64,000 nucleotides of DNA, taken from NCBI GenBank assembly GCA_965243105.1, contig CBDEUC010000002.1, positions 248,001 to 312,000 on the forward strand, given 5' to 3'. Positions 1 through 9,516 of the stretch are shown here, one piece after another. Each line of letters starts with the position of its first letter. Within the stretch, counting starts at the first letter, position 1. The DNA comes from WLWS01 sp965243105 (GTDB lineage: Bacteria > Pseudomonadota > Gammaproteobacteria > Eutrophobiales > Eutrophobiaceae). Made by a program: the position numbers and the translations under genes. A model generated the notes under the pieces. That model was not told where the DNA came from. It was given only the letters and a program-made list of their open reading frames with translations, and made no database searches.

Positions 1-44
1 TTAGAAGACCAATTTCTGCTGTTCGCCAGTTTATCGGAGTATGA
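1..44 (+). CDS. 3' end of an upstream gene (partial)
   Basis: The frame starting at base 3 is open from the window edge to a TGA at 42-44 and ends in a short basic/hydrophobic tail (RRPISAVRQFIGV). Its stop overlaps the ATG at 41 as ATGA, the usual signature of translationally coupled genes. The overlap is the main reason to call it a gene end; thirteen codons do not allow identification. Neighbours of M50/HlyD fusions are often other HlyD-type adaptors, so that is a guess only. Confidence 0.4.
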   Translation, partial: RRPISAVRQFIGV

Positions 45-2167
45 ATATTCCAGGCACTACGGCAAGCACATTACCTCCACTCAGGGAAGATATTCAGTTA
101 TTGCCAGGTCCCAGGTCTCATGATGGGTCACCAAGTTGGAACATATATGATCCCGTTTGCAACAAGTTTATAAGAGTAGGCTGGTTAGCCTTTCAGCTAT
201 TATCACGCTGGCATCGAGGGAACGTTGAGCAGCTTTTGCAAGATGTCAGAGAGAACACGACTGCAAATGTAGACGATAGCGATATTGAAGTACTAATCAA
301 GTTTTTACATTCGAATAACCTCACTCGGGATTCAGCCAGTGGAAGTAGCGCTGATTACCTGGCTCAATATAACGCTACAAAAGCAAACTGGTACACCTGG
401 TTAATAAGGAATTACCTGTTTTTTCGAATACCAGTGTGTCATCCTCATCGCTTTCTCAAGCGAACGATGCATCTCGCTGAACCTTTTTATTCAAGACCAT
501 TCCTGGTCGGCATGTTACTACTCGGCTTAACCGCTCTATACCTGGTGGCTCGTCAGTGGGAAACATTTATGAATACCTTCTCGTACTTTTTTAATGTACA
601 AGGAGCAGTATTTTATTTTTTCGCCCTGGTGTTTATTAAAATATTTCACGAATTGGGACATGCATACTCAGCTACGCGCTATGGAACCAAAGTTGCCTCC
701 ATGGGTATCGCTGTGCTGGTCATGTTACCAGTGTTATATACCGACACGACGGACGCATGGAGGCTTAATTCAAGAAAGCAACGCATGGTCATTGGTGCAG
801 GCGGGATGTTTGCAGAGCTTTATCTCGCGGTCGTGTTTACCTTTTTATGGAGTTTTCTCCCGGATGGCATGGTAAGAAGTGCAGCTTTTGTAATCGCAAC
901 AACGAGTTGGATAATGTCGCTGGCAATTAATCTAAACATCCTGATGCGATTTGATGGATATTACCTGCTTTCTGATTTACTGGGTGTTGAAAACATGCAG
1001 GACCGCTCTTTTTCCCTGGGAAAGTGGAGGTTACGGGAAATACTTTTTGATCTCGGATTGCCCGCGCCGAGTAAATTTTCTCACCTGCTGAGAAGAAAAC
1101 TTATTATTTATGCATGGTCAGTATGGATATATCGTTTTTTCCTTTTTCTCGGTATAGCCCTGCTGGTGTATCACTTCTTTTTCAAATTACTTGGACTTCT
1201 ACTTTTTCTTGTAGAAATTATCTGGTTTATTGTTATGCCTGTTGTGAAGGAGGTTCGTGTGTGGAATGAACTTAAAACAGAAATTCGTGAATCTGGAAGG
1301 TATCGTATAACGACAATTTTCGCATTTGTGGCACTTTCACTTTTCTTTATTCCATGGAATACCAGGATAACCACACCCGCTGTGCTTGAAGCTACAAATA
1401 AAGCGTTCATTCATACCGTATCACCGGGCATTATCACCGAAATATATGTGAAAGAAGGTAACGAAGTAAAAATCGGCCAGCCAATTTTGTCACTTAACTC
1501 CCCGGGGCTTGAGAACGAAATAGAAAGGGCTGAAAAAGAATACGAAGTCACTGATCTACGTTCCAAGAGACGGGCCAGCAACATCGGTGATCTGGAAAAT
1601 ATACAAGTGGTATTGGAGCAATTACAGGAATTGCAATCTCGAATGAACGGGCTTTATAAATTGCGTGATGAGTTGGTTGTTCGAGCGCCTATCGATGGGC
1701 GCATCGTAGACCTGAATGACAAGCTTCATCCGGGAAGATGGATTAATGGTGATCTACAGATCGCCCAGGTGGCTCAACTGGATGAATTCTCTCTCAATGG
1801 TGTAATCGAGGGTAGAAAATTGTCCCAGGTAAAAATTGATCAAGATGCGGTCTTTATACCGGATGAACCTGAACTGGATACTATCAGGGCCTCGGTTAAG
1901 GAAATTGAGAATGCCAATATCCAGGTTCTCGACAGCCTTTATTTCGCCTCCAGCTATGGCGGTCCCATTGCAGTAAGGGAGGACGATGATAACGAATTGG
2001 TGCCAGAGGAGTCCCTGTACAGGATAAAATTCAGAATTCTGGAAGATAACGTCATGTTACCGAGGGTGATACGAGGAGAGGTGCACATTGCAGGCGATGC
2101 AAAAAGTTTTGCATTTCGTACTTATGATTTGATTGCCACGGTACTGGTAAGAGAATCAGGCTTCTAA
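41..2167 (+). CDS. Membrane M50-type zinc peptidase fused to HlyD/biotin-lipoyl adaptor
   Basis: A 708-residue inner-membrane protein with three parts. Residues about 15-105 resemble a PqqD-like winged-helix segment. Residues about 145-460 hold several membrane helices with the zinc motif HELGH at about 203-207 and a second M50-type motif FDGYYLLSD near residue 306. Residues about 460-700 form a HlyD/biotin-lipoyl hairpin-type adaptor domain with a coiled coil near 500-550. Family members are annotated as putative peptide zinc metalloproteases linked to peptide or RiPP export. The substrate is not evident here because the upstream genes are off the window. The ATG at 41 overlaps the preceding stop. 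The architecture is clear; the biological role is inferred. Confidence 0.8.
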   Translation: MNIPGTTASTLPPLREDIQLLPGPRSHDGSPSWNIYDPVCNKFIRVGWLAFQLLSRWHRGNVEQLLQDVRENTTANVDDSDIEVLIKFLHSNNLTRDSASGSSADYLAQYNATKANWYTWLIRNYLFFRIPVCHPHRFLKRTMHLAEPFYSRPFLVGMLLLGLTALYLVARQWETFMNTFSYFFNVQGAVFYFFALVFIKIFHELGHAYSATRYGTKVASMGIAVLVMLPVLYTDTTDAWRLNSRKQRMVIGAGGMFAELYLAVVFTFLWSFLPDGMVRSAAFVIATTSWIMSLAINLNILMRFDGYYLLSDLLGVENMQDRSFSLGKWRLREILFDLGLPAPSKFSHLLRRKLIIYAWSVWIYRFFLFLGIALLVYHFFFKLLGLLLFLVEIIWFIVMPVVKEVRVWNELKTEIRESGRYRITTIFAFVALSLFFIPWNTRITTPAVLEATNKAFIHTVSPGIITEIYVKEGNEVKIGQPILSLNSPGLENEIERAEKEYEVTDLRSKRRASNIGDLENIQVVLEQLQELQSRMNGLYKLRDELVVRAPIDGRIVDLNDKLHPGRWINGDLQIAQVAQLDEFSLNGVIEGRKLSQVKIDQDAVFIPDEPELDTIRASVKEIENANIQVLDSLYFASSYGGPIAVREDDDNELVPEESLYRIKFRILEDNVMLPRVIRGEVHIAGDAKSFAFRTYDLIATVLVRESGF

Positions 2168-2198
2168 CAGGGAACAGGTTTATAGTGAAGACGAAGAT

Positions 2199-3533
2199 AT
2201 GACAGGCAAGAGGGTTGGTTTCGTCAGTCTTGGTTGTCCCAAGGCGTTGGTTGATTCTGAAAAAATTATTACGTCACTGCGGCAGGATGGCTATGAAATT
2301 AGTCCAAGCTACGAGGAAGCCGATGTTGTGGTCGTAAATACCTGCGGTTTTATAGACAGTGCGAAAGCAGAGTCCCTTGATGCAATTGGGGAAGCGATAG
2401 ATGAAAATGGCAAGGTGATCGTGACAGGTTGCCTGGGCGCCAAGGAGGCTGAAATATTAGAACAATTTCCCGATGTTTTAAGTATTTCAGGGCCCCAGCA
2501 GTTTGAGCAGGTAATCAGTGCGGTACACAAGCATGCGCCTCATAATGAGACTTACGATCCCTATATCGAGTTGCTTCCGCCACAAGGGATAAAATTAACC
2601 CCGCCACATTACGCTTATCTTAAGATTTCCGAAGGTTGTAATCACAAGTGCAGCTTTTGCATAATTCCTTCAATGCGCGGAAAGTTACGAAGCCGTAGCA
2701 TCGACGATGTATTGAATGAAGCAGAGCTACTGGTGAAATCGGGTGTTAAGGAGTTATTGGTGATTTCCCAGGACACCAGCGCATATGGTAGTGATATCAG
2801 GTACAAGACCGCTGAATGGAGAAATCGGCAATACAGGTCAAACCTGTATGATCTTTGCGATTCACTTGGCGATTTAGGGGTGTGGGTGCGATTACATTAC
2901 GTTTATCCCTATCCTCATGTTGATGACGTCATTCCCTTAATGTCCGAAGGTAAGGTTTTGCCGTACCTGGATATACCTTTCCAGCATGGAAGTCCATCGG
3001 TGCTGAAGAGAATGAGAAGGCCAGCCAGTGCAGAAAATAATCTTGAGCGTGTAAGCCAGTGGCGTAGCCAATGCCCCGAGCTTGCAATTCGCTCAACTTT
3101 CATCGTGGGTTTTCCAGGTGAAACTGATTCTGAATTTGAAGAATTGCTTGATTTTATAAGGGAAGCAAAACTTGACAGGGTAGGGTGCTTCAAATACTCA
3201 GCAGTCGAAGGCGCAAGCGCTAACTTGTTATCCGGATCTGTGGATGAAGAAGTGAAGCAAGAAAGATACGAGGCGCTGATGGAGACGCAAAGTGAAATTA
3301 GCCTTGCAAAGCAGCAGGGAAAGATAGGGTCAACACAGGAAATTATTATCGATCATATTGAGGGTGATAGTGTAGTTGGCCGTAGCAAATCAGATGCTCC
3401 CGAAATAGACGGTCTTGTTTACCTGGAAAGAACAGGGGATACAATTGTAGCCGGGGAGCTCATCAAGGCGCGGATTAGTCATGCTGACACCTATGATCTT
3501 TATGCTGAAGTTATAGATAGCGTGGCTTATTGA
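2199..3533 (+). CDS. rimO: Ribosomal protein S12 methylthiotransferase RimO
   Basis: RimO is a radical SAM enzyme that adds a methylthio group to the conserved aspartate of ribosomal protein S12. The 444-residue protein has the N-terminal MTTase domain starting GFVSLGCPKALVDSE, with cysteines near residues 14, 49 and 78 for the auxiliary cluster. The radical SAM motif CNHKCSFC lies near residue 147, followed by a C-terminal TRAM domain. Length and motifs match RimO rather than MiaB, which has a different N-terminus. It overlaps the convergent gene at 3527 by seven bases at the stop codons. No special regulation is visible. Confidence 0.95.
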   Translation: MTGKRVGFVSLGCPKALVDSEKIITSLRQDGYEISPSYEEADVVVVNTCGFIDSAKAESLDAIGEAIDENGKVIVTGCLGAKEAEILEQFPDVLSISGPQQFEQVISAVHKHAPHNETYDPYIELLPPQGIKLTPPHYAYLKISEGCNHKCSFCIIPSMRGKLRSRSIDDVLNEAELLVKSGVKELLVISQDTSAYGSDIRYKTAEWRNRQYRSNLYDLCDSLGDLGVWVRLHYVYPYPHVDDVIPLMSEGKVLPYLDIPFQHGSPSVLKRMRRPASAENNLERVSQWRSQCPELAIRSTFIVGFPGETDSEFEELLDFIREAKLDRVGCFKYSAVEGASANLLSGSVDEEVKQERYEALMETQSEISLAKQQGKIGSTQEIIIDHIEGDSVVGRSKSDAPEIDGLVYLERTGDTIVAGELIKARISHADTYDLYAEVIDSVAY

Positions 3534-5293
3534 AGCTTAAAAACAAGCACCTCGTCTCCGGTGCTGTATCCAAATAACTTGTTACCACCTGCTGCTACGG
3601 CAATATATTGCTCAGAGTCGACCATGTAGGTTACCGGGGGCGCATTTACGCCATAACTGGCCTTGTACGTCCATAGTAATTCTCCAGAACCCGCGTGATA
3701 GGCAGTAAAGTGGCCGTCTCCCTCTCCGGTAAATACGAGATCACCGGCTGTAGCCAATGCTCCACCAACCATGGGTTGCGTAGTTTTCTTTTGCCAGGCA
3801 ATTTCGCCAGTGCTTGTATTGACCGCCGAAAACAGGCCCCAATCCTGCTCAGCACTTTTGCGAAAAAAAGTATAACTTCCCCAGGGTTTTCCGGGAGCGG
3901 GTTCCAGTTTTCTCGAGTAAAACAGAGAAGGCTGGTAGATTCCCGGGATATAAACATAATTGAGTCTTTCGTGGTATGCCACTGGCGACCAGGAAGCGGC
4001 TCCAAGAGTTCCAGGGACAATTCTGACTCCCTTTTCATCGGGTCGTGCAAACAGGTTTTCCTGGGGAACGAATGGTTGAGAGCGACGGATCAATTCCCCG
4101 GTTTCACGGTCATGAATGAAAAACCATCCTAACTTGCTTGCCTGCCCCACGACATCTACGTTCCTGCCATTATGTTTTGTAGTGAACAGAACAGGAGGGC
4201 TGGCGACATCATATCCCCAGCGGTCATGTGGAACTTGCTGGTAATACCAGCGCAACTTACCTGTCTCCAGTTCAAGAGCAACCAGGCTTACCGTGTGAAG
4301 ATTGTCCCCTGGCCTGGTAGAGTCATCCATTTGCGGAGAAGGGTTTCCGGTGCCTATATAAATCAGCCCCCGTTTTTCATCAATTGCGGGGGTGGTGTAT
4401 ATTGAGCCGCCTCCATATCTCCAGGTATCCCGGTACTTTTTCATACCAATGGTTTCAAGATCAAGGCGCCTGTTCAGATTCTCCCCGTAGTCTGTTTCGG
4501 GGCTTAGCTTCCCATGCCAACCCTGCTCAGGCACGCTGTACCATCGCCAAAGTTCATCTCCACTTTGCTGGTCGTAGGCAACAAGAAAACCTCGCAGCCC
4601 GTGCACACCTCCTGACAAACCACCGACAGATAAAATGTCTTCGCCTTTTTCTTCCAGGTTAATATGCAAGCCATATCCCGCACCGGTTATTCCAACGAAA
4701 ATTTTGTCCTTGTATACCTGGGGTGCGAGGTTAGCTGAATAACCCGTTTGCCCGGTTTGAATAGCCCCTTTAAGCTCTTCCACACCCAGGAGCGGTTCCA
4801 GCACTTCACCACGATCGGCGTTTACATCAACGATTTTCCTGTCCCAAATAACATCTCCAGAGTCCTGGTCCAGGGCAATAAGTCGAGCATCGACTGTAAC
4901 GGTATAAACGCGGCCATTTGAAACAGCTGCACCACGATTTGCTGGACCACAGCAGTAATTGTTATGCGTGAGTTTGTGCTTGTAGCGCCACAACATTTCT
5001 CCGTTTTTGGCGTCGAGTGCAATGACGTCATTGAATGGTGTTGTCAGGTACATGACCCCGTTTATTACCAGGGGAGAAGTCTGGAATGAACCGATCTTTC
5101 CTGTATTGAACTTCCACTCAAGCCCCAGGCTTTTGACGGTCGCCGTATTTACCTGATTTAGTGGACTAAATCTCTTGTTATCGAAAGTGTATCCATACAA
5201 AGACCAGTCAGAACCGGTTTCCCCAGCGTACGCCAGTGTCTGCACGAACGCGAGAATGAGCAGGCAAGCCAGGCTGGAGCGTAGATTATTCAC
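3527..5293 (-). CDS. PQQ-type quinoprotein dehydrogenase homologue with altered active site
   Basis: A 588-residue exported protein with a signal peptide (residues 1-23) and an eight-bladed beta-propeller of the PQQ alcohol dehydrogenase family without a fused haem domain. The vicinal disulfide pair Cys114-Cys115 typical of PQQ sites is present, as is the GTGN motif with Asn317. Two residues expected for catalysis are changed. The metal-binding Glu of the GAE motif is Gly206, and the catalytic Asp of the WD motif is Gly360 (HDRWGYD at 356-362); Asp362 is kept. In XoxF of this window the same positions are Glu214 and Asp357. It may bind PQQ but use different chemistry, or be catalytically reduced. 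It is divergent from the transporter at 5359. Substrate unknown. Confidence 0.8.
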   Translation of the reverse strand: MNNLRSSLACLLILAFVQTLAYAGETGSDWSLYGYTFDNKRFSPLNQVNTATVKSLGLEWKFNTGKIGSFQTSPLVINGVMYLTTPFNDVIALDAKNGEMLWRYKHKLTHNNYCCGPANRGAAVSNGRVYTVTVDARLIALDQDSGDVIWDRKIVDVNADRGEVLEPLLGVEELKGAIQTGQTGYSANLAPQVYKDKIFVGITGAGYGLHINLEEKGEDILSVGGLSGGVHGLRGFLVAYDQQSGDELWRWYSVPEQGWHGKLSPETDYGENLNRRLDLETIGMKKYRDTWRYGGGSIYTTPAIDEKRGLIYIGTGNPSPQMDDSTRPGDNLHTVSLVALELETGKLRWYYQQVPHDRWGYDVASPPVLFTTKHNGRNVDVVGQASKLGWFFIHDRETGELIRRSQPFVPQENLFARPDEKGVRIVPGTLGAASWSPVAYHERLNYVYIPGIYQPSLFYSRKLEPAPGKPWGSYTFFRKSAEQDWGLFSAVNTSTGEIAWQKKTTQPMVGGALATAGDLVFTGEGDGHFTAYHAGSGELLWTYKASYGVNAPPVTYMVDSEQYIAVAAGGNKLFGYSTGDEVLVFKLQ

Positions 5294-5358
5294 CGGGAGC
5301 GCAACACCAAAGTTTCATAATTCATTGATTATTAATTAAAAAAATATAACATAACTTT

Positions 5359-6279
5359 ATGTCCGCGACACTTCTTTTTCCGCTTGCCGCCATTCTCGTA
5401 TCGGTATTCTCGGTCCTGCAACCAGAATATTTGTCCTCTATAAAGACTGCAATTGTGCCCTTGCTTGGGGTGGTGATGCTTGGTATGGGAATGACATTAA
5501 GACCGGAGAATTTTGTAGAGGTGCTGAAGAGACCCAAACTGGTCGCGGTAGGAGTAACTTTACAGTTTGTGTTAATGCCCCTGATTGCATTTGTAGTAAG
5601 CCACTTGTTCGGGTTGTCACCGGAACTGGTGGTCGGTATGGTGCTGCTTGGTTCCTGCCCGGGTGGCACAGCGTCAAATGTAATTTGCTATCTCGCAAGA
5701 GGGGATGTGGCATTGTCAATTTCGCTGACCACATTTTCAACCATGTTGGCATTTGTCTTTACGCCTTTTTTAACCTGGATTTATGTGGCTGAAACTGTCG
5801 AAGTACCGGTGCTGGACATGATGCTGAATATTTTTAGAATAATTATTTTGCCGGTTGCCGCAGGTGTGCTGATGAATCATTACCTTGGCAATTCAATTCG
5901 AAGCGTCAAGCATGTTTTTCCTTTCATTTCCGCGTTTTCCATTGTCCTTATAATCGGAATAATTGTCTCGCTTAACCATTCACAGCTTGCACTGATTGCT
6001 CTTCCGGTTATCGCGGCAATCTTCTGGCACAATGGCATAGGTTTGTTGAGTGGATATTATATTTCCCGGTTTTTTGGATTTAATGAGCGCCAGTGTAGAG
6101 CCATCGCTATAGAAGTTGGGATGCAAAACTCGGGCCTTGCAGTTGCGCTTGCCCAGACTTATTTTCAACCCATTAGCGCGTTGCCCGGGGCCATGTTTAG
6201 CATATGGCACAATATCACGGGTTCAATACTATCCGGATACTGGAGCAGGAAAGACAAGAGTAAAGAGCGCATAGCCTGA
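5359..6279 (+). CDS. Bile acid:sodium symporter family transporter
   Basis: A 306-residue integral membrane protein with about nine or ten hydrophobic helices. The BASS-family signature GSCPGGTASNV near residue 93 and the second conserved stretch GMQNSGLAVAL near residue 254 form the crossed sodium-binding region. Bacterial members import small organic acids such as pantoate, pyruvate or sulfonate-like anions with sodium; the substrate cannot be read from sequence. It shares a 65-base divergent intergenic region with the quinoprotein homologue, so co-regulation is possible. The start at 5359 leaves a first helix of normal length. Confidence 0.88.
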   Translation: MSATLLFPLAAILVSVFSVLQPEYLSSIKTAIVPLLGVVMLGMGMTLRPENFVEVLKRPKLVAVGVTLQFVLMPLIAFVVSHLFGLSPELVVGMVLLGSCPGGTASNVICYLARGDVALSISLTTFSTMLAFVFTPFLTWIYVAETVEVPVLDMMLNIFRIIILPVAAGVLMNHYLGNSIRSVKHVFPFISAFSIVLIIGIIVSLNHSQLALIALPVIAAIFWHNGIGLLSGYYISRFFGFNERQCRAIAIEVGMQNSGLAVALAQTYFQPISALPGAMFSIWHNITGSILSGYWSRKDKSKERIA

Positions 6280-6298
6280 TTACCGAGCGAGTACCATT

Positions 6299-6997
6299 TT
6301 GAATAAGAGTATTTATATATTGGCTTTCCTGATCCAGTTGATGCCCGGTTGTTCAAAGGAGAGTGAGAGTTATTTTCCCCTTGGCCAAAACAACAGCTGG
6401 TATTACAAGGGAAGACTGGCATCAAGGGTTCACGATGAAACCATACGCCGCGTCGTCTCCATTGCTGAAGACAGGGCTATTGATGGTGTTAATACATCTG
6501 TGCAAAGGACCCTTGCCGGAAATGAACATTTTTTCAGAGCAAATGATAGCGGAATCTTACGGGTTGGTTACCAGGAAAAAGGTAATGAAACTCCGGTTAT
6601 TTATAAAAAGAAGCGCTATTTGTTTCGTTACCCACTGGAGCAGGATAAGACATGGGATGACACGCTGACTACAGTCAGCTTACGCAGTGGAGAACCACGG
6701 GGAATTATCATTAATGAACAGGTTCCGGTAACTGCGCGCCTTGTATCTTTAAACGATAAAGTGAGGGTAGCGGCAGGAGTGTTTAAAAACTGTCTTCGAG
6801 TGGAAAAACAGGGGGAATTACTGCTGGGCGAGGGTAAGTATCAGCGACTTCCGCAGACATTAATTAAAGTAAAAGAAGTAAGCTGGTATGCAAAGGGAGT
6901 GGGGCTGCTAAAGTTGGTGCGTGACGAAAGTTCGGATTATGTTGTACTTGGTGAAGGACACCTGGAACTTGAGCTGGCAAAAATGGAGAGAAAGTGA
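6299..6997 (+). CDS. Putative lipoprotein, first of a tandem paralogous pair
   Basis: A 232-residue predicted lipoprotein. The start is a TTG at 6299; the hydrophobic leader ends in a lipobox (LMPGC, Cys at about residue 18). The mature part is beta-rich with no recognised enzymatic motif. It aligns along its length with the next gene: shared are SYFPL near the start, a RxLxG...DSG block, a TPV(I/L) block, a PAG/AAG-x-FKNC block and a SRWYA/SWYAKGVGLxK block near the end. It is probably an outer-membrane-anchored periplasmic protein of unknown function. The two genes overlap by four bases. The TTG start is chosen because the next in-frame ATG would cut into the lipobox. Confidence 0.7.
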   Translation: MNKSIYILAFLIQLMPGCSKESESYFPLGQNNSWYYKGRLASRVHDETIRRVVSIAEDRAIDGVNTSVQRTLAGNEHFFRANDSGILRVGYQEKGNETPVIYKKKRYLFRYPLEQDKTWDDTLTTVSLRSGEPRGIIINEQVPVTARLVSLNDKVRVAAGVFKNCLRVEKQGELLLGEGKYQRLPQTLIKVKEVSWYAKGVGLLKLVRDESSDYVVLGEGHLELELAKMERK

Positions 6998-7701
6998 GTT
7001 ATCCTAACCTGTGCAGTCGTATCCTGCTTCTACTTGTTTCATCCTTGCTGGTTTCCTGCGACCAGAAAGACCTGTCCTACTTTCCATTAACTGAAGGTAT
7101 CGAATGGCGTTATCGCGTGATATTGAAAGCCTCAGGCTCGTCTGAACAAAGTCGATACTATCTCCGCAGCGAGGGTAGTAGAGAATACGAGGGTAGGGAA
7201 TACCATGTGCACCGCTCCCTGACAGGCACCCAGACCCTGTTTTCCATTACCGATTCGGGTGTTGAAAAGTTTGGATATGTACTAAGACAGGAGCAGACCC
7301 CAGTTTTACTCGAAGATAAGGTGTTTTTGATTCCTTATCCCGAAGTCGAAGGGTATGAATGGGAAAATACCATCAGGACCCGGCTTTTGATTAGAAAAGG
7401 GGCGCCAGGTGAAAGTAGTATCCTTGCGAATGTGCCTGCCGAGAATGTCATTGAATCACTGAATGAAACAGTACAGGTTCCTGCAGGGAAGTTTAAGAAC
7501 TGCATGAAGATCAGTACAGATGGGTTTGCCTTTCACTCCGGAACCCAGCACAAAAGTCGTACGCTGGTGGAAATCAAAGAATCACGCTGGTATGCAAGGG
7601 GTGTAGGCCTGGTAAAGTCAATACGGCTGGAAACAAGCACCAGCGATGCCTTCGGCACACGGGAAGAAATTTTTGAACTTGAATCAGTTACCTTGCCCTG
7701 A
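6994..7701 (+). CDS. Putative lipoprotein, second of a tandem paralogous pair
   Basis: A 235-residue lipoprotein starting at a GTG that overlaps the previous stop (GTGA). The leader is hydrophobic with the lipobox LLVSC (Cys22). The mature sequence repeats the pattern of the preceding gene (SYFPLTEG, RSLTGT, ITDSGVEKFGY, VPAGKFKNCMK, SRWYARGVGL), so the pair arose by duplication. Function unknown. The overlap implies one transcript and coupled translation. The next gene, argS, begins 44 bases downstream and may be read through. Confidence 0.72.
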   Translation: MSYPNLCSRILLLLVSSLLVSCDQKDLSYFPLTEGIEWRYRVILKASGSSEQSRYYLRSEGSREYEGREYHVHRSLTGTQTLFSITDSGVEKFGYVLRQEQTPVLLEDKVFLIPYPEVEGYEWENTIRTRLLIRKGAPGESSILANVPAENVIESLNETVQVPAGKFKNCMKISTDGFAFHSGTQHKSRTLVEIKESRWYARGVGLVKSIRLETSTSDAFGTREEIFELESVTLP

Positions 7702-7745
7702 ATGATATTGACGAAACTGCCGGCTACATCCACTATAGCGCCGCG

Positions 7746-9497
7746 ATGAACAACATAAAGCATGAGCTAGAGGACAAGTTTTTGCAGGCGCTCGACGTGG
7801 CGTTTGACGAGGATTTATCCGGAACAGATCCCCAGCTAAAGGTGACGACCCAGTCCGACTTTGGCGATTACCAGGCCAACCTTGCGATGAGTCTCGCCAG
7901 GGTGCTGGGGAAAAACCCCCGTGAAATAGCCGGCCAAATTGTTCAACATCTTGATTTAGATGACGTTTGTGAAAACGTGGAAATCGCTGGGCCAGGGTTT
8001 ATCAACCTCTACCTTTCAAAAGAATTTGTCGATGCGAGGATAAATTCGCTGGCGCGGGACTCGCAACTGGGCATTGAACAAGCTGACCCGGGTTCAATAA
8101 TCGTTCTTGATTACTCTGCGCCTAATGTTGCCAAGGAAATGCATGTCGGACATCTCAGGTCCACCGTCATTGGAGATGCCATTGCCAGGGTTCTCGAAGG
8201 GCTCGGGCACACAGTTATTCGTCAAAATCACATGGGTGACTGGGGCACCCAGTTTGGAATGCTTATCGAGTTCCTGATCGATGAAGGCTGGAATGCCACT
8301 CAAAGCAGCACATCAATCGGGGATCTTGAAGAACGCTACACGGCTGCGAAAAAGAAGTTCGATGCAGATGAAAGTTTCAGGGATAGAGCGAGAAACAGGG
8401 TGGTAGCCCTGCAGGGGGGGGATGAATATACGCTCAATGCGTGGCAATTCCTGGTGGAAGAGTCCAATCGCCATTTCTCTGACGTTTATAGACGCCTGGG
8501 TGTGTTACTTGAAGAAACTGATAATTGCCCGGAAAGTTTCTATAACCCAAAACTTGGTGACATCGTTGAAGAACTGAAGGACAAGGGCCTGCTCGAGACA
8601 AGCGAGGGAGCGGAAGTCATTTTCCTGGAAGGATTTGTAGATCGTGAAGATAAGCCCCTGCCGATGATAGTCAGGAAGGCGGACGGTGGATTTCTCTATG
8701 CAACGACGGATCTTGCTGCCGTTAGATACCGTATTGATGAACTAAAAGCGAGCCGGGTCATATATGTGACAGATGCGAGACAGGCTCAGCACTTTGCAAT
8801 GCTATTCGCAGCTGTCAATCGCGCTGGCTGGGTCAAGGAGGGGATCGAGCTGGATCATGTTCCATTCGGCACTGTTCTTGGTAAAGACAAGAAGCCTTTC
8901 AAGACGAGGGATGGCGGAACAATCAAGCTGGTTGAATTACTTGATGAGGCACAGGAAAGAGCCAGGAAAGTGCTCGTGTCCAAGAACCAGGCCCTGCCAG
9001 AGTCTGAACTGGAAGTGCTATCCCGAATCATCAGCGTGGCGGCCTTGAAGTACGCAGATCTTTCAGGGGACAGGATAAAAGATTATGTTTTTGACTGGGA
9101 TCGAATGCTGGCACTGGAGGGCAACACCGCTCCCTATCTCCTGAACGCTTACGTTCGCATTTTATCTATCTTTAGAAAGGGCGGTATTGGACTGACAGAC
9201 GCCGACACGTACAGTATACAAATTCAGCATGAGGCTGAAAAAAAACTGGCCCTGAAGCTCTTTCAGTATTCCGATTCCGTAAAGAGCGTGGCTGAAAAGC
9301 TCGAACCGCATCGCTTGTGTACCTTCCTGTACGAACTCTCGTCTCTTTTTCACGCTTTTTACGAAGCCTGCCCAATTTTGAAGGACGATGTTGCGGAAGA
9401 CACCCGGAAAAGTCGGCTGGCACTTTGCAGGTTAACCGAAAAGACGATTCGGGATGGCTTGAGACTGCTGGGTATCGAAACTGTTGAAAAAATGTAG
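7746..9497 (+). CDS. argS: Arginyl-tRNA synthetase
   Basis: Class I aminoacyl-tRNA synthetase that charges tRNA-Arg. The 583-residue protein has the N-terminal Add1 tRNA-binding domain, the HIGH-type motif HVGH near residue 134 inside the typical ArgRS block NVAKEMHVGHLRST, and a C-terminal DALR-type anticodon-binding domain. Length is normal for bacterial ArgS. It follows the two lipoprotein genes on the same strand and is convergent with the cyclo-ligase gene. Start is the ATG at 7746. Confidence 0.97.
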   Translation: MNNIKHELEDKFLQALDVAFDEDLSGTDPQLKVTTQSDFGDYQANLAMSLARVLGKNPREIAGQIVQHLDLDDVCENVEIAGPGFINLYLSKEFVDARINSLARDSQLGIEQADPGSIIVLDYSAPNVAKEMHVGHLRSTVIGDAIARVLEGLGHTVIRQNHMGDWGTQFGMLIEFLIDEGWNATQSSTSIGDLEERYTAAKKKFDADESFRDRARNRVVALQGGDEYTLNAWQFLVEESNRHFSDVYRRLGVLLEETDNCPESFYNPKLGDIVEELKDKGLLETSEGAEVIFLEGFVDREDKPLPMIVRKADGGFLYATTDLAAVRYRIDELKASRVIYVTDARQAQHFAMLFAAVNRAGWVKEGIELDHVPFGTVLGKDKKPFKTRDGGTIKLVELLDEAQERARKVLVSKNQALPESELEVLSRIISVAALKYADLSGDRIKDYVFDWDRMLALEGNTAPYLLNAYVRILSIFRKGGIGLTDADTYSIQIQHEAEKKLALKLFQYSDSVKSVAEKLEPHRLCTFLYELSSLFHAFYEACPILKDDVAEDTRKSRLALCRLTEKTIRDGLRLLGIETVEKM

Positions 9498-9516
9498 TGA
9501 GGGGAAAGCCAGGTGG

